Shown: positions 1-13,139 of the stretch, in pieces
Layout: the number at the start of each line of letters is the position of its first letter
Numbering within the stretch: the first letter of the stretch is position 1
Origin: Arthrobotrys musiformis
Taxonomy: Eukaryota; Ascomycota; Orbiliomycetes; Orbiliales; Orbiliaceae
DNA: 64,000 nucleotides
Reading direction: 5' to 3'
Assembly (NCBI GenBank): GCA_036971715.1
Contig: JAVHJL010000005.1
Span: 2,294,001 to 2,358,000, forward strand
Notes under the pieces: generated by a model
Seen by the model: the letters and a program-made list of their open reading frames with translations, nothing else
Database searches by the model: none
Told to the model about the DNA's origin: nothing
Position numbers and translations under genes: made by a program

Positions 1-3000
1 GGATTCGAAGAGCTGGATTAATTGGATCGAGTTCTGATAAAATGTCAGTGCGGCTCGGTTTTAGTTTGGTTCTTTCTTTGTCACTTTGGAATTGTCACTG
101 TTCTCACGAAAACAAAGCAAGGAGCCTCAAAAACTCTTTCAGACAGTCGATCGAGTGAGAGATTCAGATAGAATGTGAGAGAAAGAGAGAGCTCGAGGCC
201 AAGTGATCACGAGAGAGGAACGATGAAAAATTTGTGCCAGGCTGTGTAATCAATAAAATGGAAGGCGACGACAAGGAAGAAAGAAAGACAAGAAAGAGAA
301 AATCTTGTAAGCAAACACTACATGTAGGAATGGGAATAGGGGCCAACAGCTTCTCGAACTTAAGACGCGACTTTGTTTTGCACAGTACGAAGAATAGAAA
401 AAAAAACGTATGCAGTATATACCTGATCAATAAAACCGAGTGCGCTGGTGATATAGCTCGAGCTTTCAATCAAGGGCGATTGATACCGATGGAAGTAGGA
501 AAGAAAAAGTTATTTTTATATACGATCACGGTCGAGGCGAGAGAGAGAGTAAAAACGAGGAACCGAGCGAGCTGCGCAACAGAAAGTAGGCGTCAGGAGA
601 CGAGATCAAGTAGCAGGCGATGGTTAAGTGTAAATTTTCACACACAAGACACCAAGTCTATAGTTTTGAGTATGGAATCGGGAAAGTGGGAAACAAAAAA
701 CAAATTTCAAAAATGGTAGGGGGGGTCTCGAGGACGAAAAAAAAAAAGGCACCGATGTTCGTGCAGCCAGCCTCTGCCCTAAAATCTGCGACTGTACCAG
801 CGGATTGGTTGAGAAGTAGCAGCAAGACTATGTAGCTTCAAACTAGCGGGCAGGCGAAGGGGGTCTGTGGGACGCCCGTGTGGGACGCCCGAGAGGTCCA
901 GTCCTTCCAAGGGTTAAACTGTTGAAAGAAAATTTACACCAGACCTCGAAGCGGACACTGCTCTTGACGAATGTGAATTGGTGTCTCCCTCTTCCCCACG
1001 ATAAGACTGGACTTTTGAGGCTAACGCTATCTGCAAAGCGAGCGAGAGAGAAAAAAAGGCCCCGAGTTCGTACGTGTAGGTCTGTAGTCTGGCTGTGTGT
1101 ACGACATTGCGAAAGTCTAGTCTCGTGCCTTTGTTCCTTCCAAACATCGAGGATTCAAAGGATAACGCCGTATCTTCGCACTTGGGCAGGTGAGCATCCC
1201 GAAAGGATGATCAATCGACTTGGTATTGAACACGACGACAAGAAAGTGGAACCTCCGTATGCATAAACAGCTCCATGTCGAGAGAGAGCTCACATAGGGA
1301 AAACTTTTTCCTCTCTCTCTTTCTTGTCGTAGAGATTCAGACGTGTGGGCAAGCAGGAAGCACGAAAACGTGGACAGCTCGCTCATTGGGTTACGAGCGA
1401 AGTCTCGTGGGTCCTGATTACACTGGGATCCATGGGAGAAGGTCGAGAACTTTAAGGCAACAGCAGATTGCTAAATATATAAACACTCACGCTGGTTATT
1501 GTAATACGTCTGTCTGTCTGTTTGAACGTGTATGATGCTGGCGATGCTGGAAGATGGATGTTGAGAACAGAGAGAGTATTCAAAAGCGCGAATTTTGAAC
1601 TTGACGGGATTTTTTTTTTTTTGGTATTTATTTTCAAGAAGAAAGAGGCTGAACTGGTTGAGTCTGTTTGGCCGAAAGAAAACAGGTGTTTAAGTATACT
1701 AACAAGTAACAGTTATCGGAAAGGGTCTTGTGCGAATATGATTGATGTCAACGTTGGGGATCCAGAGAGCAAGTCAGGTTGGCTGTAGACGAGTCCGGAT
1801 AGTTCGGGGGTATATAAGCAGATAAGTATCAGTATCAGGGGTGGGCTTCGTTCTTTGAGCTCCAGGCGGCGCGTGGTGTGTCTCCACTGACTGCACTTCT
1901 GTTTGAAGCAGCTAAATCGGGAAAGAAAATTAATTGATTCTGTTAAGTTTTTTTCTGTGCATACAAAACGGAGGAAAGACGGAATTAAACCTGCTCCTTC
2001 GAATCGAGTATATAAGTAATTGTAATTGGAGGGCAAAGTTGGAAAGGGCACAGAAATATCAATGCAGACGCAAGGCAGAGGTCGTTTTTCTTTTACGATA
2101 TTATAACACCTCGTAGGGTCTGCGCTAGTGCATATATACAACCAACCTAGACAAGGGATATAGCTACAATCACGGCGGTCGAGCACGTTTATCAATGCAG
2201 TTTGTCTGATAAGCACGGAATCGAATCGAATCATATCATTCGATACGTATACCCTCCTAACTAAACCAAAACTACCAAGATCCCCGATAATGCTAAACAC
2301 TTAGGTAACGCCAACGGCAAAGCAGCAAAGACAAGTGGGGAATCTACATATCCATAGCCCTCTCCGAGCACTTCCAACATAAAAACTGCGTAGTATCCTA
2401 CTCAAGGGACATGTCGTCTTAGCATAGAAAAGATCCCGGTGGAGTCCACTAGTCTTACAGCTTTCTACGTCAACCGAAAATCCCGTTGGCCACCATGAAG
2501 CTAAGCGTCCGTAGATACCCTCTCGAAAGGTCCTTGTATACGTATCTCGGGTAAAGCACCCAAAAAATGCGCACCGATACTGGATATTCGGTACTCAAAC
2601 AAGATCGAATCAAAGTTTTGGGAGGGACACACCCAGTTCTATTCATAGAAACCACTTGCTTTCCCTTCCCCCCCTCCAAATGCATCTACTTCAACAAGGG
2701 CAAATCAAGCAAAAAGGTTCAATTAATTGTGCCATATGTCTGCAGTCGCTCTATAAACGAACTAGCGAGTTACGTTTTTCTCTGAACAATCAGCCAAAAT
2801 CCAGAGTAGAACGCCGACAGCGAAAGAAAGAAAAAAAAAATTAGGTGATCGAAATTGTAAAAAACCTAATTTCCTTCTCACGAATTCGAAAACGTAAAAA
2901 CCCGAACAATTGATATGTTAACAGCTCAAGACCTGTTTTTTTCTTTCTCTCAAGTAGAACCAAGAAAGAAAAAAAGGCTATGGTGTTCAGATTGTCGACA

Positions 3001-6000
3001 GATGGGAGGGATGTGTGGACTTCAATTTGCTGCTTTACTTCTACAAACGTTGCATCAAAAACAGTTCTTTTGATATCAAGAGAGAAATATTGCTGCGAGT
3101 GCCGGGATGCGACATTTCGAACCTCGACGCCACTGTAAGGATCCTTCAACTTTCTATATGCACCGTTTGACGGACTTAACTAGGGGTGGGTGTATGTGCA
3201 GTGTGTGTGCGTGCGTCGAAAGAAAAAAAGGTGAACCGGGGAACATAATTACGAATCCGAAACTGCCGTTAGTATATAGTCCACAAGGCCCTCGAAAGAG
3301 GCCAGAGGGACGGAGTCATATACTGACCATCTCGTGAACACTTTCTCAAGATATAAGCTTCGATCCCGGGCCTAGTTTTCGAAATTTCCGGCTTTTAACG
3401 GGTTTCCATCGAATCATATTCCACGAAGAATCCGGGGAAATGGCGTCAATTGGTGTCTGCTTATGTTGATCCAAGAATGAATAAGAGAGGGGGCAGCATT
3501 ACCCGCGTGACCGCAGGTATGTATCCGTAGACACCTATTCCCAGCTTCAACTTGACTATTTCGGATCCAATAGTCAACGATCATATGATGTATAGAATTT
3601 AAAAAGAAAAATACAACAGCAACACATATTTACATCTAGCCATGTAGGTACCTCGAGGTATGTCGTGCAGCAGCACAACCGGCGTGCATTAGCTTGAGGA
3701 TTCAAACTCGCTATGCAATGACCATTAATTAGGTCATTTGGGTATCAAGGAACTACGATGCTTGCCAGAGCTGCCATCGGTTTTGGGAGATATCCTCAGA
3801 CATATATCATCGTGACAATTTCCGTATCCGACCCCTCGTCTTAAAAAACGCAGATGATACACTGACAACTAACCTACAGCGTCCAGAGTACTAACACTAA
3901 GTATGCATAAAGCTGCATATACTCAGTGACAAGCCCATCACAGGAGCTCGAAGCCATCGTCACATTTTTGTCCATTCCAACCAGCCATCCAAAATGTCTA
4001 CACTAGCCCTCCATTACGCCGAATCAACACCTCCAAATCCTGCAGAGGTCAACGTTGTCCGTAACAAAAAAAAAACCGTTTCTAACCAGGGCCGTCGATG
4101 AATACCAGGGGTCACTGTCAGCTGCCCGCCTTGAAAAGAAAAAATTACTTCCATGCATGCCGCATCCTGCACGTACCTCGCCAACCTAGAAAAGACCGCG
4201 AATGAGCCCCTCCTTTCCACAGATCCCAGGAAATGTTAAAAGAACCACACCACATACACATGCAGAATTAAAGCAACAGAGAAGAAAAACTTATCTTGCT
4301 TACCCCTCAACGGTCGATGCCGATGTTACCCCTCAGTGCTATCCTATCGTGTATGTCTCGCGGTATACATACGAATAGCAGGGCATACGAGCTCGTAAAA
4401 AAAAAAAAAAAAAAAACTCCCGACGGGCTTCCAATGCCATCTACCTTTTTCCAGGCCCTTCCTTTCAAAGAATAATGCATCTTTCTAGTACGCAATGGCG
4501 AGTCGCCGAACTTACTTAGGTCGATTTTTTGCGGCTTTTCCGCTCGCCTGTTTTTAGCTTAAAGGGAGACAATATGCAATATGCACATATAGTGCCTCTT
4601 ATGCGATGTCTGGCCATGGTTAACTTGCAGCCAACAACAGACCTAACATCGTAAAACTCCCTCGAAAGGGCATGGGGATATATCGCTCAGCTAGCATCGC
4701 CTATAGTCCATTAGTCCCATTTTCAATACAATTGTATCAATTTATTTCTCTCCTTAATAATAACTGGGAAAACTTGTATCCGTGGATCCGAAAAACAAAA
4801 GGTCCATGATTTCTTCCAATTACCAAGCTAGCACGATTCTAACGGCAGGCACGCCTCGCAATCAACGGAAAACGGCATGCGTGGCCATTCCACCATGCAT
4901 ACAATGTAAAAAAAAAAATCATTTTGCCACCTTTTTTCACCCCTCCAATGTTTCACATGGAATTCAGTTCTAGACTACAGCGGGGCTCTATCGTTATCGC
5001 TATCGTTATCGCGGGGTCAAATTCGTATCCAAGGTGTCTTTCGATACGAGTAATCACAAGGATAATTCGAGTCGATCGTAAGTACTCAATGGGTCCATAT
5101 ATCACCCACGGAAATTCAATATAATCCCCGGCGGAACTCCCTAACCGCCATCTTCATTTTTCTTTCTCGCATATCATTTTTTTTGACAAATTTCTTCCCA
5201 TACAACCCCTACCTTGATGTCTGCTCGAAGGGCCCCTTCGCATATGCATCATTGAGAAACCGGCGAGAGGAGATACACGAATTCACGATAATCCAGTATG
5301 CACGGCAAAAAAATGCGCTCAGTGATGCCTTTTACCTATCTCGATATTTAATACTTCATGGCGTGATGATTTGTGGCCTCGAGGATGAGACGCAGGCAAG
5401 GGGGTGGGATATGTACTACGTGTGCATACGATTTTTCCAACATTTTTTCTCGAAGCCCAATAGGCTATTACAGGTTGATGAAAATGCGGTGTAGGGTCTG
5501 TTTAGGTAGGTTTCACAGCATATATTCTGCTCGAATGGCAAGACTCGAAGGGTTCTCCGCATAAGATGTCGACGTGTCGCTTCAATGCTCTAGATCCGCA
5601 GAGGTCTCCCATGGAATCCCATCGACTTTACTGCTTCGAACTTGAATGATTCTCAGCGGCAGACTCGGATTGCCTTAAAATTTTCAGTTTCATCAATCGA
5701 TTGGAGCCACTGGGGGTTAGAACGTTCGACTGTGTCCGCAAGCCTTGAGGCTCAAAATTAAAGCCAATCACAATCACGACATACCCTCAAAAACAAGCCA
5801 ATCAACCATCGCATCTCCACAAACAGACACTCCACCATACCCTTCAAGGAAATTTATTAAAAAGTAGTAATAGAAACGTTGATAAACCCCATGGGCCCAT
5901 CCAAGATTTTTTTTTCTCAACCTCTCTTCCAGATACAACCATCCCACCACTCTTCCCAAATAGGCAATTCCCCAAAATGCAACAAAGTGGTGCGCATCCC

Positions 6001-9000
6001 CACGCTCTCCTCGCATGGAACGAGCACTCGAGTAAACAAAACATGGCCGTAGACATGATCTTTCCCCATTCTTTCTTATTTGAACACGCCTATCGATACC
6101 GTTTTACCCACAGCATAGCATCTGATAAACCACACGCAGTCGCTTCGAAGACGAAACGAGGGTGTAACAACCACCACTCTCGATATCAGAAGAGCGAACC
6201 GGCCGTTCCCAAAACCTGCGTATTGATCTTTCAATACGTTAATACACACCTTTCCAGTAAAACTAGATTATAGCGTAAGAACAAACCGCAATATAGTAGC
6301 CATTGTCCAAAGTGTGCACATGCGCTAGTGTCCGTAGTCTTTAATGCGGAATCTTACCGAGCGTGACTATGATGCTACGTCAAAATCTCGATATATCAGA
6401 GATTCTAATTACAACCCTGGTACGAGACAAGATTCTAATCGAATCCCGCATAAACTTCTCGAAGTCTTGGACTCACTTGGTGAAATTATTTCTAACGCGA
6501 TTGTGATTTGCCATATATATTGGGCTGTTATAGATTCTAAAGACGGTGTAGCTATTCCTATCCATACCATCGTATCTTGGAATCTCTATAAAAACCGCGG
6601 CCGTCGCCATTGGATCATCTACGCCAAGGCACCCGTTTCTTCTTTCGTCCAATAGGGTCGGTAACTTCCTTTCAATTTATACATATCACTACTGCGACTT
6701 CATTTTATATTAATACGGGTAACTGGCAGACTTACGTGTTAACTTTGATGCAGAAGACGCAAGTCGGCTTACGGCCTTATTTTAGTTAGGCTTACGGCCT
6801 TCAAGTCTGCTACGGGCCCTTCAAGTCACCTCCAAGCTGGCCCCCAAGTCTGCAAAATTCCTCTAGGGTAGGTATTACCATCACGGCCTCTCTCTATCCT
6901 TTCTTAAAACATCAGAGCTAGCTCTAACCCCAGCCCCATATGTTTAAAACTTCCGTTGTCCTTTGTAAGCTATATCCATAATGCATAATGAAATCGACGA
7001 CTCCCTTTATACTCTCGCCCCCATTCCTTCACCGCACCCACCTAATCACCGCAACCCCCTAAAAAACCATCCAGCCAACGGTCCCAGTGGAATGGGGCGC
7101 CACGGGGTTTCTGAGAGAGTTCAGCATAAACCGTCAGGCGACGTATATACTCATCCACACGGGATCTTGCGGAACATATGCCCTCATGAACTCCAAAATA
7201 TAACTATAACATAAACCCGTAGTCCGAAGCTCTCGGGAATAGGACTATACTACCTACAATACCAAGCTACCTCATAATACTAACGTATATAAAACTAAGT
7301 CGTCGGCACCTCAGCTCTAGGATGCGCAACCCACACTGCTACAATCCTCACCCCGCCCGCATCTAACGCTCCACAGCCCCGAGCTTCAAATAAACCTCAA
7401 TGACGGCCTCACCGCCGGTACCGCAGTGGAGACGTGATAGTAATCCACTACCTCGCCGCCAGGTCGACCAACAGGATTTTGATCCAAGAACAATACATCC
7501 AAGCCGCCGACGACATTATCGAAAATAAGGGAAACCCGTTGTGGAAGGAGAAAACAAGATGTTAGGGATGTGTAGAACCAGTGGGCTAGATCTTTTCCTA
7601 GCACGTTCTTTCCTAATATATATCTACAAATTTCATAAAAAAGGGTTTATATCAACAGCACAAAAGACGGCATAGACACCCTCCCAACCACGACCGGTCC
7701 TCTTATCTTTCCGCCTCCAATCAAGACCTCTGGTCCCTCTGCCTCAACAGCATGGCCTCGTCGACCCTCTACGGCCCAACCTCAGGCATAACCGTCAAAC
7801 CCGCCCCTCAAAAAACTAGTACGTCGACCCGTCAAACGGAGCGTATCGATCACCACCGCTTCATCCACAATCACACCCTCAGACGGCAAAATTCTCGACA
7901 CGGAGGCGACAATAACCACTCTCGACTCCCGCGCCCTAACTACCATCTAAACGCACACGGCAGCAACCGCGACGGCAAAAGGTGCTCCTATCCCTGCTAC
8001 ACCAAACACTCTAACCCCAACGGATCGAATCCCCTTCGGACCAACCGCATTTTATAGACAAAGTTACAGCTGTAATCATAATGGGGAGTGTACCTGTAAA
8101 TTCGGACTAAAGACCAAAGAAGAACGCCAGCGTACGGTAGTGCCGTGTTTAAACCTGCATATTTCGAGTGGGATGTGAGGAATTCCGAAATCACCGCGTT
8201 CCGGTAAGTATAAAAAAAGCATCTTACCTAAGCTAAGCTAAGCTAAGTCAGCAAGGAGTGGGTAGCACAAAAGAGACTGGGTATATCCAAATCGATCTGA
8301 TCTTGTACGGTTGTATATCTGTAATAGTCTGGAGGTCACTCCCTGCGTGCAATATCTGTAAGACCAAAATCAAGACTAGGAAGGGAGTAGTCAGAATAGA
8401 TAACATCCGACTCCACTAGTCCCCATCCAACCACCCGATCAAGATCCAGATCGCAAAGATCTCAAGATAACTAATCGATAATCTCGCATCCAAAACACCA
8501 CCCAGACCTTGTAGCTTATCCCGTCACCCGCCAACGTCACCCATAATTAGCTAACTACCACCGACAGAGCAAAAAAAAGGGACCCCATGATCGATTTACG
8601 ATTCCGCCCCCCTCTTTTAGCTCCCATCTTAAGCGATCACTAATTCTTCACTAACTACGTCTACTAACTATGGGAACTACCCTTGCTCGCCTGACCTTGG
8701 CCTTAAGCCTCAAAATGCCTTGCGAATCCAAGACCTGCGAATAAGTCTCGGTACATCTACATCCCCTTCAAAAATAAAATAAAAATAAAAAGAAATAAAA
8801 AAGAAATAACACCCAAAAAAGTAAAAAAAGCGGCAGCAAAAGAACCAAACCTACGGTCACCTTCCCATCCAATGGCACCCCTACCAACCAACAATCCCCA
8901 CTTCCAACAAACACGGGAATCCACATCAGATTATGATCACCGACATAATCATCATGGAAGGGCTACCTAAATTATCCCTCATCCAAGGGTATTCACCGTC

Positions 9001-10479
9001 CTACGCCATAACTCTGTACCGCGTCGCACTCGCAATCTGCACAAACCCCCATTCGGTCTTTGTGCAACGATCCGGTACCAAAAAGTACCAACCACCAAAG
9101 CGAGGGCCCATTCGGAATGTCGACTCCATCCCACCGTAGACACCAAAAAAACCACCCAACCGGCCTTCCCGCCCGGAGATATATTTGCAGAAAAAAAGGT
9201 AAGGGTTACCAATCAAAAAGCAAAATCCCCAAAGTTATGATACCACCCTCTCTCTATTCTTCTTTTTACCATTTTTCTTCTTTTTGAAAGGGTTTACAGG
9301 CATGCAAGATCCAAAGCACGGCCTTTCGATCTCCTTGTGGAAATCCACACCGATCAACCGGGCTGCCTGGCCCATCCTTCGCATGCCGCATCTCGTCATT
9401 GGACCATTCCCCCTCCTCATGCAGCTCCGCAAGCCCAGATCAATAACCTCGCCATCTAAAAACTCCCCGACTCTATTCAGCCAAACATGGGATTCCCCTC
9501 CCAACGAATGAATCCGCAAAAAAATGACATCAAGACAGAGGCTGATAGATGCATATGCATGCACCTCACTCCACTTTTTCACAGCGATCCGATTCCCTTA
9601 TCACCGATCAAATACTTCTTCACAGAAATGCCTTATTTTCTAACGAATAGGATGCACTGATACGATATGGAAAAGAGTAAAACGAATATTGTATTTCCTC
9701 GAAGATCCCCCCTGTAGTAAGAAAATATCCTTAAGTAAAGAAAAAAAAGAAAACACATAATCGCCTGCTATCACAAAATATCCATCCCCCACCAGATATC
9801 CAAAAAGGAAAATAAAATATAATGAAAAAAAGACAAGAAGAAAAGAAGAAGAAATTCAAGGAAACACCTTCAAGTTCTGGACATCTTCGCTCCTTTTTGG
9901 TTGGTATAATTAGAGAGTAAAAAAAAAATGTAGAAAGAAAGAAGAAAGGGAAAGAAAAGTAGAACAATCTATAGCGTCCCGAGATTGGAATAAAAAATTG
10001 CTAGCATAAACGCCAAAAAGTGAGCAACGAGTAAGCTAAGAAAGAACCCGGTTTGATTACCGCCCAAGGGGAATCATGCAAGAACAAAGATAGCGAGGGA
10101 GAAATCAACAGGAACGATGCTGTGCAAAAACAACAAGACAATCACGGGACGAGAGAAAATGCTGAAGAACAGAGAATGATAATACATCATCATGTCATAC
10201 AGTATTAAAGAAAAGGTTAAAAACACCGAAGTGGATAGTCCGAACGAACAGACTAGACGAAATTTTGGGGGTGGGGAAATGTAAAAACGTCATCGACATA
10301 TATCGTACAGTAATCCGCCAGGGAAAAAGGAGGGTATATCAGCCGTTAGGGCGCAAGGGGGTGTGAACCGTGATTCGTAATTGCGTGGAGACGGTGGTTA
10401 TACGGATTAAAGGCGAAGGAGCGGGGTAATCGTGGGTAAAAGTTGATAGATGCTGAGGGAGAGAGGGTGGGAGGTGACG
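1..10479. other. Gene-poor stretch left of the LRR gene
   Basis: I see no gene I can support here. The open frames are short, overlap on both strands and lack plausible splice partners or recognisable motifs; the longest is a minus-strand frame at 1713-2300. By eye, about 1-1900 is rich in purines (GA) on the plus strand, whereas about 5750-9600 is rich in A and C with little G, so there is clear strand asymmetry. Features of note are a poly(A) tract near 4399-4417, a (CTAAG)4 run at 8228-8247, a direct repeat of GGCTTACGGCCTT near 6768 and 6793, and one coding-like plus-strand stretch at about 7402-7562 without a start codon. It could be long regulatory or untranslated sequence of a neighbour, or old decayed repeats. 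Confidence 0.5.
8228..8247. repeat. (CTAAG)4 pentanucleotide repeat
   Basis: Four perfect head-to-tail copies of CTAAG in the gene-poor left region. No associated gene is visible. Confidence 0.9.
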
Positions 10480-13139
10480 TTATCTTCGAGATCCTTGTGC
10501 ATCTCGATTTGGAGGGCTCTGAGGAGCTCTTGGATTGTTATTCCATCGCTCATCCGCGAGGGCACTAAGCCATGAATTACCATACTCGCTCTTTAGCGTC
10601 TCGACTCTCCTTTTATAATCGTCCCCCTTGAGTGTCCAATCCTCTCCAGGTGTTAAATTGGTGGGAAGATTGATTTCCTTGGCCGGTGGAGTAGGTGGGG
10701 TCTCTGCATCGATGTTTATAGTGTGGCTCTTCCGTATCGATGTCGGAGGTGAAGGCGGCGAGGCGGGAAATTGAGGTCGGGTCGAGTAAGTGGGTATGCT
10801 AGGCGCAGTAGGTTGACGGTGGACATGGAAATCAGCCGGTGAGAATGTTGGTGCACGATCTGCCGTTGTAAATATTTCGGAACTTCCGTCGCCCTTGCTA
10901 AGCTCGACGACTCGTCGTTTGGCACCTTTCTTTCTCGCACGGGTGAGATCGTCCGTAGGCCGTGTCGTTATCAATCCCTTCTCTGAGTGTGTTCTCGAAT
11001 GTGTTCTCGAATGCGTGAGAGGGGCAGGCCTGACCTCGCGAACGATCTCGCGAGGAGGAGCTGTGGTTGCGACCGGCCTGACAACTGGCACTGGGATTGG
11101 CTCGGCTGCCCGCTCCAGTAGCTGCCTTCTCTCCATCATTCCGGGGCCTTGAGCATCAATAGTGATGTCATCGGTGAAACCAGGTGTTTTTCGGAAGAGG
11201 TTGAAGATGGTGACTCGGTAAGTAGAATTATGAGTTCTGACGAATGGATTTGGGTAGATCCAAACTTCACGGAAATTAGGGGCATTTGTCAATCGTGCAA
11301 GCTCTGTTGGGTCGGATAATTTGTTTTCTCTCAAGTCGAGGCGTTCAAGGGAGGGCAGTCTCTCGATCCCAGCAAGAGACTGGAGACGGTTTCCACGAAG
11401 ATTAAGGGCGGTGATCGCTGGAAGTGGATGACGTGTGAGGGAATGTAGGGAGTCGATCATGTTGTTGGAAAGGTTTAGGGCACGGAGAGCGGTTAGTGTG
11501 GAGAGAGCATCGGGGACGGTGAGGAAGAGGTTAGATGATAAATCGAGGGATGTCAAGGAATTAGCAAGAGGTGCGAGAGAAACGAAGGAGATGGATGTAA
11601 GGGAGTTGTCTGCAAGGGAGAGGTGACGCAGGAAGCGCCATTTGTTAGAAGGAAGAGTTCCCATCAAACTGATGCTCTGAGTAGTGGTGCCATATTGATT
11701 TGTGCCATTAGAAGAAGCACGGCTGCTACCAGAGTCAGACCGTCGCATCCGATGAGATTTGTGAGCGTGGTGCCCACCATGATGGTTATTGCTGCTGCTG
11801 CTGTTATTATTGTTAGTAGTAGAACTGCTTCGAGAGCTATTCGGGCGAGTCGGCGAGTTGCTACTATCCCGATCTCGATTTCGTGAGACAGGCCGGTTGA
11901 CAGCGGAACGATCACGCAATGTCGACCCGGTACTGCCGACGCTTGTACCTTGCTCTTCCGCTCCCTGTTTTCCTGGAGAACCAGAAGTGGAGCCGGTATC
12001 AATGCTTAGCGGCAAGCCAGGGCTGGGTGTAGACCAGCTGAGCGGAGTTGCCTGGTTTTTAGAAGAGCGCCTTCTACGCTTATCCATGTCGTCCAAAACA
12101 ATAGCAATGAGAAGTTCGGCTGGATCCTCAATACAAGCACGCTTGACAACAAGACTCCTGACTCTTTCGGCAACTTGGTCCCATCCGTAAAACTGTCTGA
12201 TGTCAATGTCCACGATTTCGAGGGCAGTGACGTTCTTGAATGCCAAAAGTGGCACGGCAGTGTCGAAGGGGAATTCTTCGTAGCCACTGATCAGACGAGC
12301 TTTCGGATCAGGGCAGAGTTTGAGACAGGGAATCTTGGTGAAAGCGGAATAGATGTATTTGAGGTCCATGTTTATCGCCTGCTTGTTCTTTTCTTGCTTT
12401 GAAGCGGAGCTGGATCCCAACCCGAACGAGTTCCAGAGGGAAGACATGCCAGACATGACACTCTTGACGGAAGAGACGGAGTGTATCGACAAGGCATCGG
12501 TAGATTTCGTCCGTCGGGCACGCTGGGCTGAGTCGAGGAATGATACATAGTTTCCAGGCGCAGTTTCAGCGTGGATATTCTCGAGCCTAACATTCATAGG
12601 CCCCACGGATATCCCGAGGGCATCGAATCGGTCGAGAAGGTAGTATAGATGATGAGGTGTAAGGGCGAGTTTGGCGGGTTTTAGGTTCTGGGAGGTGAAG
12701 GATAGAGAAGGGAGCGAGAATGCAGCAGCGAGGGCACTGGATGTCGAAGGGCTCGTGGCTGGAGCATGGGTGGGAGATGTTTGGCCGTCGGCCGACCTGG
12801 ACGGTCTCCGGGCCTGCAATTGGAGGGCATTGGCGAGGGCCTTCTCATGGGTCCTGATGTAGGTCGCCAGATGTTTGATGAAGTAGTTTCTAGAACGAGG
12901 ATGACAATGATTAGTTGACGTTCTGGGGAGGGGAGTATGTTTGGTTTGTTTGTGTTTGTGTGGTGCGTTTCGAACCCGGTCGGCTTCCCTAAAGCGGATC
13001 GGACCAGATCCAGAACCAAATCCAGACCCAGGTCAGGCCAGGCGAGACCAGGCAGGCAGGCAAGCAGGTATCCGAGAGGGAGCGAAAGCGAGATTAATAA
13101 CAAGCAAAACAGAAGCCCTTACCCGTCTTCACGATCCAT
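10480..13139 (-). CDS. Leucine-rich-repeat protein, 808 aa
   Basis: Two exons: 13139-13123 and 12889-10480. The first is only 17 nt (Met-Asp-Arg-Glu-Asp and part of Gly). The intron runs GTAAGG to CTAG, with a CTAAT branch point just before the acceptor, and joins in frame to a segment beginning NYFIKHLATYIRTHEKALAN. The N-terminal part (about 1-300) is helical and conserved-looking. A Ser/Asn-rich low-complexity linker follows. At about residues 420-590 there are five to six leucine-rich repeats of the LxxLxLxxNxL type ending in a cap-like segment with VWIYPNPF. The C-terminus is a Pro/Ser/Thr-rich tail. The protein is probably an intracellular scaffold. Its plan (conserved N-terminus then SDS22-like repeats) recalls fungal LRR proteins compared with STK11-interacting protein, but I am not certain of orthology. 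About 10 kb of gene-free DNA follows its 3' end and 13 kb precedes its start. Confidence 0.85.

Noticed and set aside
1713..2300. 195-codon minus-strand open frame
   Set aside because: No motif, no splice context and Cys/aromatic-rich random-like composition; the length is within chance for the amount of sequence.
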